Assembly: GCA_002707785.1 (NCBI GenBank)
Contig: PANW01000068.1
Location: 100,954-159,739, forward strand
Source: Cellvibrionaceae bacterium
GTDB taxonomy: Bacteria > Pseudomonadota > Gammaproteobacteria > Pseudomonadales > Cellvibrionaceae
DNA: 58,786 nucleotides
Direction: 5' to 3'
Of the stretch, positions 46,379-56,403 are shown piece by piece. Below the pieces are notes generated by a model. The model did no database searches. It saw nothing but the letters and a program-made list of their open reading frames with translations, and was not told the origin of the DNA. The number at the start of each line of letters is the position of its first letter. The first letter of the stretch is position 1. The translations under genes and the position numbers were made by a program.

Positions 46379-46408
46379 TAAAAAAAGCGCTCACAGAGCG
46401 CCTTTTTT
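46379..46408. terminator. Bidirectional Rho-independent terminator
   Basis: GCGCTC-ACA-GAGCGC stem-loop with an A-run on the left (46379-46386) and a T-run on the right (46403-46408), in the gap between the convergent Yip1 and M48 genes. It can serve both strands. Confidence 0.9.
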
Positions 46409-46447
46409 ATGTCCGTCATTTCGCTTCTCGAGTGCCGGAACGGCAAT

Positions 46448-48442
46448 TTAATCGAGTAGTGGCGGGACTGGACAGTTCAAGCACTCGGCAATCGCTCGAA
46501 ATAATTCGTACTCTTCTGTCGTGACTTTGCCATCGTGTTTTATACATGCCATTAACGCCTTTAGCAGTGCAGGCTTCTGCAAAGGCTTTAATCGCTGCAA
46601 TTGTTTGATCGCGCTGTCGAGCATAGGCAGAGAGATGTTGCCATCGCCCAGCAGTGGGAGATTGGCAAAACCCAATTGAGACATAGCTTGATGGTAGGCG
46701 TCACCGGCGGATTTTTCGTTGTCGTGTCCGGCCGTGGCTAAGGTGCTGACTAATTGTTGGCAGGGAACGGCCAAGTGTTTTAATGCTGCTCGCTGTGAAC
46801 TGTCAGCTTGTGGCTCCAGACTGTTGAGCAGTATTCGATAAAGCGACCATTCGAAGATATCCACTTTCTTGTCGGCCTTGATCAGGGCAACGACATTTTC
46901 TTTGAACACTTTGTGCTGGGGGTCCGATAGCGTTTTCAGTGCTGGAATACAGATTTCCAGCAAGGGTAATTTTTCATTGCGAGGCAACTGCTGTACTTGT
47001 TTGTGCAGCGCTAGTGTGTGTTTGTAAACCACAGGATGCGCGCGCTGTTTCAACTGTTGCCACTGTTGTTGCGCGGAAGTGTCTATTTGAATCAGCAGAT
47101 TGTAGACGATCGCTCTGGCAGCAAAAGGATCGTGAGCGGCGTCTTTCAGTGCATCGGGAATTTGTTGCAACAGCTGTTGTGCTTTTTGTACATGCTCAGG
47201 CCTTGGATTGCCAATATCGTCCAGTGTACTTGTGTTGAGTACGTCAGTGCTGCTTTGGACGCTTTCTACAGGGGCAGCAGCGGAGATGGGCGCTGCTGAG
47301 TGAGTTCCGGCAAAGCTGCTGGTGCGCTCTTCAGTATTTCCTGCACTTGCATTTGAAGCCGCAGACAGTTGCGCATCCACGTTGGGAAACTGACCGCTCC
47401 AATTGGGCTGAATACGTTCAATACGCGTCGGCAGTGGAGGGTGGGTCGCCATCATATTACTGAATGACGAGGCAATACCTTCACCAAAATACATATGACT
47501 GAATTCTTCGGCGTTGGCGTGATGAATTTTGGAGCCCTCGGAGTAACCACCGATTTTTTGTAAGGCACTACTGATGCCGCTGGGATCACGAGTAAACTGT
47601 ACCGCGGAGGCATCGGCTAAGAATTCTCGCTGTCGACTCACCGCCGACTTAATCAACTTGCCAAAAAACGTACCGGCGTAACCAATGATGATAAAACCGA
47701 GCCCTAGTAGCGCTATTCCTGCGCCTTCTTTGCTGCGAGAGCTCGAGCGGTGGCGATAGCCCGCGCTTGAATAAGCACCGCTGCGCATCAGTAGTGAACC
47801 CAGTAGACCAATAATTAAAATGCCGTGGAGAATGCCAATGAGGCGAATGTTGATGCGCATGTCACCGTGTAAGATGTGACTGAATTCGTGGGCAATAACG
47901 CCTTGCAGCTCTTCCCGATTGAGTAATTCCATACAGCCACGAGTGACACCGATAACGGCATCGTTGGCGTCGTAGCCGGCGGCAAAGGCGTTGATACTGG
48001 CTTCCTCCATAATGAATACTGGAGGCACGGGTGTACCTGAGGCAATGGCCATTTCTTCTACAACATTTTGCAGTTTGCGCTCGTTGGCATCGGTGGTGTT
48101 GGGTTGTAAGCGTTTGCCGCCGAGCGAGGCTGCGACCTTTTCACCGCCACCCGAGAGTTGTGACAGCTTATAAAGACTGCCGATCAACACCACACAGATA
48201 ACTGCCGCAGCAATACCAGCCACTAATTCCCAGCTCATCAGTTGCAACAGTTGGGAAGCATTACCCCCGTCCATGGCTTGCAAAGGTTCGAAACGTTTTT
48301 GATTCTGGGAGTCAAAATAGTAGAGAAAGCCGGCCACAAAAACTGTGGTGATGGCGATTAAACTCAATACTGCCAAACTGAAGAAGGCAATTAGTCGTCG
48401 TGTATTTTTACGGGCTTGATCTTGATGCTCAAAAAAATTCAT
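46448..48442 (-). CDS. M48 metallopeptidase with long C-terminal TerB-like region
   Basis: A 664-residue membrane metalloprotease. Transmembrane helices lie near 18-42 and 72-92; the active site is H185-E186-F-S-H189 (GVIAHEFSHILHGD) with two more helices near 203-220 and 243-262; the third zinc ligand is expected in REFLADASAVQF (near 275). After residue 350 a linker rich in Ser/Ala leads to a C-terminal region of about 260 residues. Its last part (KHDGKVTTEEYELFRAIAECLNCP) resembles the metal-binding-like motif of TerB domains, and KADKKVDIFEWSLYRILL looks like a second copy. The gene follows lemA, 64 bp apart, as in many gammaproteobacteria; HtpX-like quality control of membrane proteins is likely. 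Confidence 0.88.
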   Translation of the reverse strand: MNFFEHQDQARKNTRRLIAFFSLAVLSLIAITTVFVAGFLYYFDSQNQKRFEPLQAMDGGNASQLLQLMSWELVAGIAAAVICVVLIGSLYKLSQLSGGGEKVAASLGGKRLQPNTTDANERKLQNVVEEMAIASGTPVPPVFIMEEASINAFAAGYDANDAVIGVTRGCMELLNREELQGVIAHEFSHILHGDMRINIRLIGILHGILIIGLLGSLLMRSGAYSSAGYRHRSSSRSKEGAGIALLGLGFIIIGYAGTFFGKLIKSAVSRQREFLADASAVQFTRDPSGISSALQKIGGYSEGSKIHHANAEEFSHMYFGEGIASSFSNMMATHPPLPTRIERIQPNWSGQFPNVDAQLSAASNASAGNTEERTSSFAGTHSAAPISAAAPVESVQSSTDVLNTSTLDDIGNPRPEHVQKAQQLLQQIPDALKDAAHDPFAARAIVYNLLIQIDTSAQQQWQQLKQRAHPVVYKHTLALHKQVQQLPRNEKLPLLEICIPALKTLSDPQHKVFKENVVALIKADKKVDIFEWSLYRILLNSLEPQADSSQRAALKHLAVPCQQLVSTLATAGHDNEKSAGDAYHQAMSQLGFANLPLLGDGNISLPMLDSAIKQLQRLKPLQKPALLKALMACIKHDGKVTTEEYELFRAIAECLNCPVPPLLD

Positions 48443-48506
48443 AGCGCAGGCTTCGATGCGATGGGCACTCTGGGAATGCCCATCGATTGGATCGGAAGGG
48501 TGTTAA

Positions 48507-49103
48507 TTAGAACGAGATTTTAGGTGCCGCTTGCATCTCTGCGGAATCTTCAAACTCTAGCAAGCTGGCATCGTCGCGGTGACCAAAAAAGCCGGCAAAA
48601 AATACCGGCGGGAACGTCTGCTTGAAGGTGTTATAGGCGGTCACCGCATCATTGAATGCCTGACGTGAAAACGCTACCTTGTTTTCGGTGCTGGTCAGCT
48701 CTTCCGAGACTTGCATCATGTTTTGGTTGGCTTTGAGATCAGGGTAGGCTTCCATTACCACATTCAATTTGCCCAAAGCTCCGGCTAGAGCGCCTTCAGC
48801 TCCGGCCAATCCGGCCATGGCGCTGCTGTCACCAGGGGCGTTGGCGGCTGCCTGCAGGCCTTCTACTGCACCATTACGCGCACTGATTACGGCTTCTAAG
48901 GTTTCTCGTTCATGCTTTAGATAGCCCTTCGCGGTTTCCACAAGGTTGGGGATGAGATCATAGCGGCGTTTCAGTTGCACCTCGATCTGCGAGAAGCCAT
49001 TTTCATAGCGATTCTTTAGCGTCACCAGTTTGTTGTAAATACCAATGACATAGAAAATGATACCGACGATGACCGCCCAAGTGATAATGGTTGAGATATC
49101 CAT
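48507..49103 (-). CDS. lemA: LemA family protein
   Basis: A 198-residue protein with one N-terminal transmembrane helix (about 7-25) and a long helical bundle outside or inside the membrane. The family signature is YNKLVTLKNRYENGFSQIEVQLKRRYDLIPNLVETAKGYLKHE. LemA genes are typically followed by an M48 peptidase, as here, and the pair probably works together. Function at the molecular level is unknown. Confidence 0.94.
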   Translation of the reverse strand: MDISTIITWAVIVGIIFYVIGIYNKLVTLKNRYENGFSQIEVQLKRRYDLIPNLVETAKGYLKHERETLEAVISARNGAVEGLQAAANAPGDSSAMAGLAGAEGALAGALGKLNVVMEAYPDLKANQNMMQVSEELTSTENKVAFSRQAFNDAVTAYNTFKQTFPPVFFAGFFGHRDDASLLEFEDSAEMQAAPKISF

Positions 49104-49351
49104 AAAGACAATTCCTTAACTGCAGAGGGAAAAATTGCAATGAATACTAGCATGATCGTTTAAAAAGAAAATCGACTTGTGTCCGTTTCACTTGCAGAAA
49201 TTAAGGGCGGGGCAGCGACAACAGGTTCTGGCCTGACAATCTTGGTAAATCTGGTGAGCAAATATGGAAGCTCTGGCGCTGGTCTCTATTGTGCGCCGAG
49301 CCTATAATTCCACGGTTGATGATTATTACGATAAAACTGAGAGAGATGATT

Positions 49352-50530
49352 ATGACGGATCCAGTGGTAATTGTGGGCATGGCGCGAACCGCCATGGGCG
49401 GTATGCAAGGCATGTTCAGTGGCTTGTCAGTCACGCAATTGGGTAGTGATGCCATTAAAGGGGCTCTGCAAGATGCCGGGCTAGAGGGCGATGCGGTCGA
49501 TGAGGTCCTAATGGGCTGTGTTCTCCCCGCTGGCACCGGTCAGGCACCGGCTCGTCAAGCCGCTCTGGGTGCAGGCGTGCCAAAGCACGTACCTTGTACC
49601 ACACTCAACAAAGTCTGTGGCTCAGGTATGAAAACGGTAATGATGGGCCACGATGCCATTCTCGCGGGCAGTGCCTCGATTGTGGTTGCTGGTGGTATGG
49701 AGAGCATGACGAACGCACCCTATATGATGCCTCAGGGGCGTGGTGGTTATCGTTTTGGCCACGGTGAGTTACTTGATCATATGCTCTACGATGGCTTGCA
49801 AGATGCCTATGCTGGCGGCCCTATGGGCGGTTTTGCAGAGATCTGTGCTGATAAATATGAGTTCAGCCGCGAAGCACAAGATGCCTACGCGATTGAGTCT
49901 CTTGCGCGCGCTAATAGTGCTATTGAAGCTGGTAAGTTCAAACGTGAAATTACCCCAGTGACCATCAAAAGTCGCAAAGGGGAAGTCACTATCGATACTG
50001 ATGAGCAACCGGGTAATGCTCGTCCCGACAAAATCCCTTCTCTGCGACCGGCCTTCAAGAAAGGCGGTACTGTTACCGCGGCTAACGCCAGCTCCATTTC
50101 CGATGGTGCGGCGGCATTGGTGTTAATGCGCCAATCTGAAGCTGAAAAGCGCGGTTTGAACGTCATTGCCAAAATCAATGGTCATTCGCAGAATGCTCAC
50201 GAGCCTGAATGGTTTACCACGGCACCTGTGGGCGCCATGGAAAAACTGATGAAGCGCTTGGATTGGAATGCAGACAAAGTTGACCTATTTGAGATCAATG
50301 AAGCCTTTGCCGTGGTCACTATGGCCGCCATGAAAGAGCTCGATATTGCGCATGACAAGGTTAATGTGCACGGCGGTGCTTGTGCGTTGGGGCATCCTCT
50401 GGGAGCTTCTGGTGCGCGTATCCTAGTTACGCTGCTGGGCGCCATGGAAACCTATGACAAGCAAACGGGAGTGGCGAGCCTATGCATCGGTGGTGGCGAA
50501 GCCACCGCGATTGCCGTGGAGCGCTCCTAG
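49352..50530 (+). CDS. Acetyl-CoA C-acetyltransferase (thiolase)
   Basis: A 392-residue type II biosynthetic-type thiolase that condenses two acetyl-CoA to acetoacetyl-CoA or reverses the reaction. The acyl-enzyme cysteine is C89 (LNKVCGSGMK), with H348 (CALGHPLGASGAR) and C378 (SLCIGGGEA) completing the site; the length matches the family exactly. Start at the ATG of MTDPVVIVGMARTA; an ATG six bases earlier is also possible. No 3-hydroxyacyl-CoA dehydrogenase is adjacent, so it could serve polyhydroxybutyrate synthesis, acetoacetate use or amino acid breakdown. Confidence 0.95.
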   Translation: MTDPVVIVGMARTAMGGMQGMFSGLSVTQLGSDAIKGALQDAGLEGDAVDEVLMGCVLPAGTGQAPARQAALGAGVPKHVPCTTLNKVCGSGMKTVMMGHDAILAGSASIVVAGGMESMTNAPYMMPQGRGGYRFGHGELLDHMLYDGLQDAYAGGPMGGFAEICADKYEFSREAQDAYAIESLARANSAIEAGKFKREITPVTIKSRKGEVTIDTDEQPGNARPDKIPSLRPAFKKGGTVTAANASSISDGAAALVLMRQSEAEKRGLNVIAKINGHSQNAHEPEWFTTAPVGAMEKLMKRLDWNADKVDLFEINEAFAVVTMAAMKELDIAHDKVNVHGGACALGHPLGASGARILVTLLGAMETYDKQTGVASLCIGGGEATAIAVERS

Positions 50531-50740
50531 CTCAAATCTCTAGTGTATAGGGCCGCTGCCAGATAGGGTGGCGGTTACCTGTCGCGGGCGCCCGCACCAA
50601 TGTTGGGCGCCATCATGGGTGCCTGAGGAACACTCTCGGCTTAAAATGATGTTTGCTTGTCAAAGTGATTAAGTTCTTGACGCAATAGAGTGCCGAGTCG
50701 TAGTGTGGACTTTCTTACCTGTTGTAGGAGTCCCTCAGGC

Positions 50741-51646
50741 ATGATCCTTCGCTTCCTCGTTATAGGATTGCTTGCCTCATGTGTTCTCAAAATTCTGGTG
50801 CATCCCGGCTGGCTTGAGACCTTGGTATCGCCCCTCAGTAGCTCTGATCTTAGTTCCGCTACCGAAGTTGATGTGGAGCTGGTGCCCGCAGAGGTTGCGG
50901 CGGATAAGACATCTGGACAAGGTCGCCCTATCTTGGCGGTCGCCACCGGCCATTACCCTCCGTTTACCTCCGAGCAAATCCCACATCATGGGTTTGCCAA
51001 TCATGTGGTGAGTGAAGCTCTTGTTAGAGAGGGATATCAAGCAACATTTGCCTACTACCCCTGGGTGCGGGCGAGGCATCAAGTTGTTATTGGTCAAATG
51101 CCCGCCACTTCCTATTGGGCTTGCGATTCAGTCTATCGGGAAATGTACTATTGCAGCGAACCGATAGTGGAGATTCGATTTCGACTTTTCTATCGCAAAG
51201 ATAACCCTTTGCCAAAGTGGTCAGAGTTAAAGCATCACCCAGAGCGCAAAATTGGCCTTACACGCGGTTACATATATACCGCCGAAATACAGACGGCGCG
51301 CGAGACGTGGCTTAACCATAGTTATGAGCAATCTGATCAACAGCAGATCAAGAAACTCATCGCTGGCAGGATTGACGGGTTCATTCTCGAAGAGTTGGTA
51401 TTCAACAGCTTGATGGATTCTATGGCTTTCAGTCACATGGCCGAGCAGATTACTTTTGATGAATCTACGGTTTTTGTTGCTCAAGGTACATTGCTATTTT
51501 CTCGTGATCAGCCCAAAAGCTTGGAATTACTACAGATCTTCAATCGTGGGCTCGGCAGATTGCGCGATGATGGTGGTTATCAACAATTGGAAACATTGCT
51601 GCATCAAGGGTATTACTCTTCAATTTCCCCTTCTTTAGAAGAATAG
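50741..51646 (+). CDS. Orphan periplasmic binding-like protein (SBP family 3)
   Basis: A 301-residue exported protein: a signal peptide or anchor (MILRFLVIGLLASCVLKILV), a linker of about 50 residues and a solute-binding family 3 domain from about residue 75 (LAVATGHYPPFTSEQ ... GFANHVVSEALVREGYQATFAYYPWVRA). It keeps the two-lobe layout (KIGLTRGYIYTAE; GRIDGFILEELVF). No permease or ATPase is adjacent, so it may be a sensor or an enzyme-like derivative rather than a transport receptor. The start at 50741 follows AGGAG ten bases upstream; the GTG at 50690 would add 17 residues without signal-peptide character. Confidence 0.8.
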   Translation: MILRFLVIGLLASCVLKILVHPGWLETLVSPLSSSDLSSATEVDVELVPAEVAADKTSGQGRPILAVATGHYPPFTSEQIPHHGFANHVVSEALVREGYQATFAYYPWVRARHQVVIGQMPATSYWACDSVYREMYYCSEPIVEIRFRLFYRKDNPLPKWSELKHHPERKIGLTRGYIYTAEIQTARETWLNHSYEQSDQQQIKKLIAGRIDGFILEELVFNSLMDSMAFSHMAEQITFDESTVFVAQGTLLFSRDQPKSLELLQIFNRGLGRLRDDGGYQQLETLLHQGYYSSISPSLEE

Positions 51647-51752
51647 CGGCTATTGATGGCCGGCAAGGCATTTGGTATAAGCATCAGCTACCGAATAAAG
51701 CGCAGGTGGTTTTTGACGCTATTGCACTGCGCATGAGCATTTAGGATATTTT

Positions 51753-54005
51753 ATGACCACCGAGGTACTAGCTCCCGAAGCTGACGAACAAATTGCTCTG
51801 AAAACCTATGCCGAGAAGGCGTACTTGGATTACTCCATGTACGTTATTTTGGATCGAGCACTTCCCAATATTGGCGACGGTTTGAAGCCGGTTCAGCGTC
51901 GTATTGTCTACGCCATGAGCGAGTTGGGGTTAAAGCACACCGCCAAATTCAAAAAGTCAGCCCGTACCGTCGGTGACGTGATTGGTAAATTTCATCCCCA
52001 TGGTGACTCGGCCGCTTATGAGGCCATGGTGCTGATGGCGCAACCGTTCAGTTATCGCTATCCGCTGGTTGATGGTCAGGGTAACTGGGGCGCACCGGAC
52101 GATCCAAAGTCCTTTGCTGCAATGCGTTACACCGAGTCCCGCTTAACCAAATACAGCGAAGCCTTGCTGAGTGAACTGGGGCAAGGCACGGTCGATTGGG
52201 GGCCAAACTTTGATGGCACCATGGATGAACCGCTGGTGCTTCCCGCTCGAGTGCCGAATATTTTGCTCAATGGTACCACCGGTATTGCCGTGGGTATGGC
52301 GACGGATATCCCCCCACATAATCTGCGAGAAGTGGTCAACGCCACTGTGCATATGCTGGAAAACCCCGGCGCCACCGTCGCGGATTTGACCGAGTTCATT
52401 CCCGGTCCAGATATGCCGACTGAGGCCGAGATTATTTCGCCCAAAGCGGATTTGAAAAAGCTCTACGAAACCGGTCGTGGTTCCGTGCGTATGCGTGCTC
52501 TTTGGACGCAAGAAAGCGGCGATGTGGTAATAACCGCTCTGCCGCATCAAGTCAGTGGGGCAAAAATTCTCGAGCAAATTGCTGCTCAAATGCAGGCTAA
52601 AAAACTGCCCATGGTGGCCGATTTACGCGATGAGTCGGATCATGAAAACCCTACCCGCTTGGTGGTTGTGCCGCGCTCTAACCGTGTCGATATTGATGCG
52701 ATGATGAATCACTTGTTTGCCACTACGGATCTTGAGCGAACCTATCGCGTCAATCTCAATATGATCGGTGTTGATGGTCTGCCGCAGGTGAAATCGTTAG
52801 ATAAGATCCTGAGTGAGTGGCTGAGTTTCCGTATGGTTACGATTCGTCGCCGTTTGCAGCATCGACTGAGTAAAGTTGAAGAGCGCTTGGATCGTTTGGC
52901 CGCCCTGATGGTGGTATTTCTGAATGTGGATGAAGTGATTCACATCATTCGCACGGAAGACCATCCCAAGCCTATATTAATGAAGCGTTTCGATCTCAAC
53001 GAAGCGCAAGCGGAGTACATTCTCGAAACCAAGTTGCGTCAGTTGGCGCGACTGGAAGAGATGAAGATCAAAGAAGAGCAGCTGGCGTTGGAAAAAGAGC
53101 GCGCGGATCTGCAAAAGACTCTGGACTCTGCTCGTCGTCTGAAAACACTGGTTAAGAAAGAGTTACTGGCTGCAGCAGAAGAGTTTGGCGATGATCGCCG
53201 TTCTCCCATTGTCGCTCGCGGCGAAGCTCAGGCCTTTAATGAAATGGATTTACTGGGCAGTGATCCGGTCACCGTTGTGATTTCCGATAAAGGCTGGATT
53301 CGTGCAGCCAAAGGGCACGATGTTGATCCTACAGCGCTTAATTATAAGTCCGGTGATAAGTACAAACTTTCAGCCCAAGGTAAAACCAACCAGAATGTGA
53401 TCTTGTTGGATTCCACTGGGCGTAGCTACGCGCTTGGCGCCCATTCTTTGCCGTCGGCGAGAGGTCAAGGGGAACCTGTGAGTGGTCGTTTGAATCCGCC
53501 CAGTGGCTCGACTCTCGAAGGTGCCTTGATGGGGCCTGATGATCAACGAGTGTTGTTGGCTTCCGATGCAGGCTATGGCTTTGTTGGAAAAATGGGCGAT
53601 CTCTATACCAAAAACAAAGCCGGTAAAGCCGCGCTCACACTACCGAAGGGTGGGCGTGTATTGGCGCCGATAGTCATCCAAAATCCAGAGACTGATTTGT
53701 TGGCGGCGATTAGCAACGAAGGACGTTTATTGGTGTTTCCCATTACAGAATTGCCGGAGTTGGCCCGTGGTAAAGGCAATAAAATCATGAATATTCCTTC
53801 GGCCAGAGTGTTGGCGAGAGAGGAATACATTGTTGCTCTAGGTGTGATTAGTGAAAAGCAACAGCTCACTATCTACTCCGGTAAACGTCACTTGAATTTG
53901 AAGGCTGGGGATTTGGATCACTATCGTGGTGAACGCGGCCGACGCGGTAATAAACTGCCTCGCGGCTTTCAAAATGTCGATGCTGCAGAAGTCAGAGACA
54001 AGTAA
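51753..54005 (+). CDS. parC: DNA topoisomerase IV subunit A
   Basis: A 750-residue type IIA topoisomerase subunit that decatenates chromosomes with ParE. The catalytic tyrosine is Y126 (AMRYTESRL); the quinolone-resistance region [17 protein letters not shown] lies at about 80-96, with Ser at the usual S80/S83 position replaced by a GDS context that is normal for ParC. The N-terminal [35 protein letters not shown] and the shorter C-terminal beta-propeller (about 500-740) separate it from GyrA. The usual partner parE is not in this window. The stem-loop at 54026-54060 probably ends the transcript. Confidence 0.96.
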   Translation: MTTEVLAPEADEQIALKTYAEKAYLDYSMYVILDRALPNIGDGLKPVQRRIVYAMSELGLKHTAKFKKSARTVGDVIGKFHPHGDSAAYEAMVLMAQPFSYRYPLVDGQGNWGAPDDPKSFAAMRYTESRLTKYSEALLSELGQGTVDWGPNFDGTMDEPLVLPARVPNILLNGTTGIAVGMATDIPPHNLREVVNATVHMLENPGATVADLTEFIPGPDMPTEAEIISPKADLKKLYETGRGSVRMRALWTQESGDVVITALPHQVSGAKILEQIAAQMQAKKLPMVADLRDESDHENPTRLVVVPRSNRVDIDAMMNHLFATTDLERTYRVNLNMIGVDGLPQVKSLDKILSEWLSFRMVTIRRRLQHRLSKVEERLDRLAALMVVFLNVDEVIHIIRTEDHPKPILMKRFDLNEAQAEYILETKLRQLARLEEMKIKEEQLALEKERADLQKTLDSARRLKTLVKKELLAAAEEFGDDRRSPIVARGEAQAFNEMDLLGSDPVTVVISDKGWIRAAKGHDVDPTALNYKSGDKYKLSAQGKTNQNVILLDSTGRSYALGAHSLPSARGQGEPVSGRLNPPSGSTLEGALMGPDDQRVLLASDAGYGFVGKMGDLYTKNKAGKAALTLPKGGRVLAPIVIQNPETDLLAAISNEGRLLVFPITELPELARGKGNKIMNIPSARVLAREEYIVALGVISEKQQLTIYSGKRHLNLKAGDLDHYRGERGRRGNKLPRGFQNVDAAEVRDK

Positions 54006-54025
54006 ATATTGAGAGTAGTCGTTTA

Positions 54026-54060
54026 GGCAAATAGAGAACTCTAGTGGCTCTCTATTTGCC
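54026..54060 (+). terminator. Stem-loop after parC
   Basis: GGCAAATAGAGA and TCTCTATTTGCC form a perfect 12-bp stem with an 11-nt loop, about 20 bp after the parC stop. The tail is only TTAAG, so strength is uncertain. Confidence 0.6.
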
Positions 54061-54284
54061 TTAAGCTGCCACTAACGACTCCCTGAGAAAGACGAAAACT
54101 TGGCGCCCTAATCCTTGTCCTCTCTGGCGGCGCCAGCAGGCCTTCCTTATACTCTCGTCACTAGCTGCAAGTTAGGTAGTTTGTTATCCCAATGTTGAAA
54201 GCCTTTTGATGTCATGATTTTAGATTTATGGGCTAGGTTTGGGTTGGATGACCTCTCTACACAAAAGCGGCACCAAAAAATTTA

Positions 54285-55121
54285 ATGAGACACGGATGTC
54301 CGCGATGGAAATCAATTGTGTCGACCTATTTAATTCGTTCGTTTTTTCTGTGTGTACTCTCTGTTTCGGTTCTTGCATCGGAATTGCATCAAGAACCTAT
54401 GCCCGATAGCGTATTGGATTATCTTGTTTACAGTAATCACAATGCCCCCTATCAATACTCTGATGTTGAAAGTGGGCATAAAGGTATTGTCTGCCAAGTT
54501 GTTGATGCCATAGCAGAAGAAGCAGGTCTTGAGGTTCATCCACATATGGAACCCATTAAACGGATGAAACGCAGCATTCGCTCAGATCGTTATCGCCACT
54601 GGATTACCTATGGAATGCGCGCTTGGGAGAATCAAACCGATTGGGATAAACACCATTTTGCACGCACCAATATTTTTCGCTTTCAGCCCGTGGCAGTCTT
54701 ACCCAAGGATTCATCCTTGCAGTTGCAGCAACTTTCGGATGTGGGGGCGGTAAAGGTTCTATTGATTCACGGTTTCGATTATGGAGCGACTCGTTCATTG
54801 TTAATCAATGGAGGAGCTCAAATCGACGAGGTGGACAATCAGCAAAAAGCGCTCAGTATGTTGCGCCAAGGCCGCGCGGATCTGTTTATTGAGGATGGGC
54901 TGCGCATAGACTTCGCTTTACGGGAAATGGAGTTAACGAAGAACGATTTTCGTGTGGTTCCGATTATGCCCTCTTCAAGTCGATTTGATGTTACTTTGGT
55001 TATGTCCGAGGATACGCCCAAAGAACAAATCACATTGATGAATGATGTACTTGCACGGATGAAAAACTCTGGCGAGCTTGAGGCGTTAGTAGCCGATTCG
55101 CGGCTAGATTCTACTCTATGA
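54285..55121 (+). CDS. Second orphan periplasmic binding-like protein (SBP family 3)
   Basis: A 278-residue exported protein with a signal peptide (about 8-33, ending VLASELHQE) and a solute-binding family 3 domain: VYSNHNAPYQYSDVESGHKGIVCQVVDAIAEEAGLEV, then VLLIHGFDYGATRSLL and QGRADLFIEDGLRIDFAL. The gene lies downstream of parC, 280 bp away, again without transporter partners, and about 50 bp before a polysaccharide deacetylase gene. It is of the same superfamily as the protein encoded at 50741 but diverged. A chemosensory or accessory role is an inference. Confidence 0.8.
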   Translation: MRHGCPRWKSIVSTYLIRSFFLCVLSVSVLASELHQEPMPDSVLDYLVYSNHNAPYQYSDVESGHKGIVCQVVDAIAEEAGLEVHPHMEPIKRMKRSIRSDRYRHWITYGMRAWENQTDWDKHHFARTNIFRFQPVAVLPKDSSLQLQQLSDVGAVKVLLIHGFDYGATRSLLINGGAQIDEVDNQQKALSMLRQGRADLFIEDGLRIDFALREMELTKNDFRVVPIMPSSSRFDVTLVMSEDTPKEQITLMNDVLARMKNSGELEALVADSRLDSTL

Positions 55122-55172
55122 TCGGGAGCCACTGGGTGGCAATAAAAGGATCTCATCTATAGGAGGGACAGA

Positions 55173-56306
55173 ATGTTAACAACGGATGCCAACGATTGTG
55201 TTGTGGCGGCGACTATTACCGTCAAAGCCGTATTGAGAATCGCTGTGAGATACTCCTTGGCGATGATTCTTTCAGGCTTTGCCATTCAGTTAAAGGCTGC
55301 TGTCGTTCTTCAATATCACCATGTTTCGGATCATACTCCGGCCTCAACGTCCACCTCCATTGCCCGTTTTGAACGACACTTACAATTGATCGAGACGCAG
55401 GGGTTTGAAGTCGTTTCTCTGCCAACCTTGCTGGAGAATTTCAAAATTGCTGGTGAAAATCAAAAAAGTCGAGATCAATTTGAACAAAAAAAACAGCTGG
55501 CGATTACCTTTGATGACGGCTACGAAAGTGTTTATCGCAATGCCTACCCACGCTTGAAATCCCGCAACTGGCCTTTCACTATCTTCGTCAACACACAACC
55601 CTTGGATGAGCGTTGGGCCGGTTTCTTTCGCTGGTCCGAGCTGCGTGAAATGCTCGCAAATGGAGTCACCGTCGGCAATCATTCATCCGCGCACGATCAC
55701 TTACTCCAGCGTTTGCAGGGGGAGAATAGTGAGATGTGGCGTGCACGTGTCGCTGCAGATGTTACTCTGGCCCAACAGCGTATAGAAGCGGAAACTGATC
55801 AGGCGCAACGCCTATTGGCTTATCCCTTTGGTGAGTTTGATCGACCATTGCGTGAGCTGGTCGAATCACTGGGTTTTGTGGCCTTTGGGCAGCATTCCGG
55901 TGCCTTGACGGACGTCCACTCCTGGCAAGCGTTGCCTCGGTTTCCTTTCGGTGGTCACTATGGCGACGATGCAGATTTTGTGACTAAGTTGAACGCTCGC
56001 CCTTTGCCGTTGGCTCAGGTAAATTTGTATGACCAGAGCGGCAAGAAAACCGACGCAGTCGTCAGCGAGCAGGCTCTGCCCACTGTTGAGTTAATACTGG
56101 CCGACAAGGTAGCGGCGCTGCAGTGTTTTGGTCCCAGTGAGGTCAAGGTGACCCAAACTCAGGATCGAGTGCTCGTGTCTTTGGCGGCTCCGGTGCCAGA
56201 GGGGAGAAGCCGTATCAATTGCACGGCACGGCATTTCTCCGGAGGTTTCATGTGGTTTTCTCAGCCATTGTTCAGACTTCCGGCCAACGGTCGCTGGCTG
56301 GACTAA
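55173..56306 (+). CDS. Polysaccharide deacetylase (NodB/CE4-like)
   Basis: A 377-residue exported or membrane-anchored deacetylase. A hydrophobic segment lies at about residues 20-45 (ending LKAAVVLQYHHVSD). The CE4 motifs are TFDDGYES with D114-D115 and the metal-binding H170 and H174 in GNHSSAHDH. FGEFDRPL (near 212) is motif 3. A C-terminal region of about 120 residues after the catalytic domain is of unknown type. It would remove N-acetyl groups from a cell-wall or exopolysaccharide. An excellent ribosome binding site (AGGAGG) precedes the start. It may be co-transcribed with the binding-like protein before it. Confidence 0.9.
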   Translation: MLTTDANDCVVAATITVKAVLRIAVRYSLAMILSGFAIQLKAAVVLQYHHVSDHTPASTSTSIARFERHLQLIETQGFEVVSLPTLLENFKIAGENQKSRDQFEQKKQLAITFDDGYESVYRNAYPRLKSRNWPFTIFVNTQPLDERWAGFFRWSELREMLANGVTVGNHSSAHDHLLQRLQGENSEMWRARVAADVTLAQQRIEAETDQAQRLLAYPFGEFDRPLRELVESLGFVAFGQHSGALTDVHSWQALPRFPFGGHYGDDADFVTKLNARPLPLAQVNLYDQSGKKTDAVVSEQALPTVELILADKVAALQCFGPSEVKVTQTQDRVLVSLAAPVPEGRSRINCTARHFSGGFMWFSQPLFRLPANGRWLD

Positions 56307-56403
56307 TTAATTCTAAACTTCTTGCGTCGCCGGTCGTTGATATTGCCTATACTTATAAGATGGCATATGCCAAAAATAATGAAGTAAAGCAGAGACTTAG
56401 CGA

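Noticed and set aside
51753-54005. parC as gyrA
   Set aside because: Length of 750 residues, an N-terminus matching ParC and a reduced C-terminal propeller argue for topoisomerase IV.
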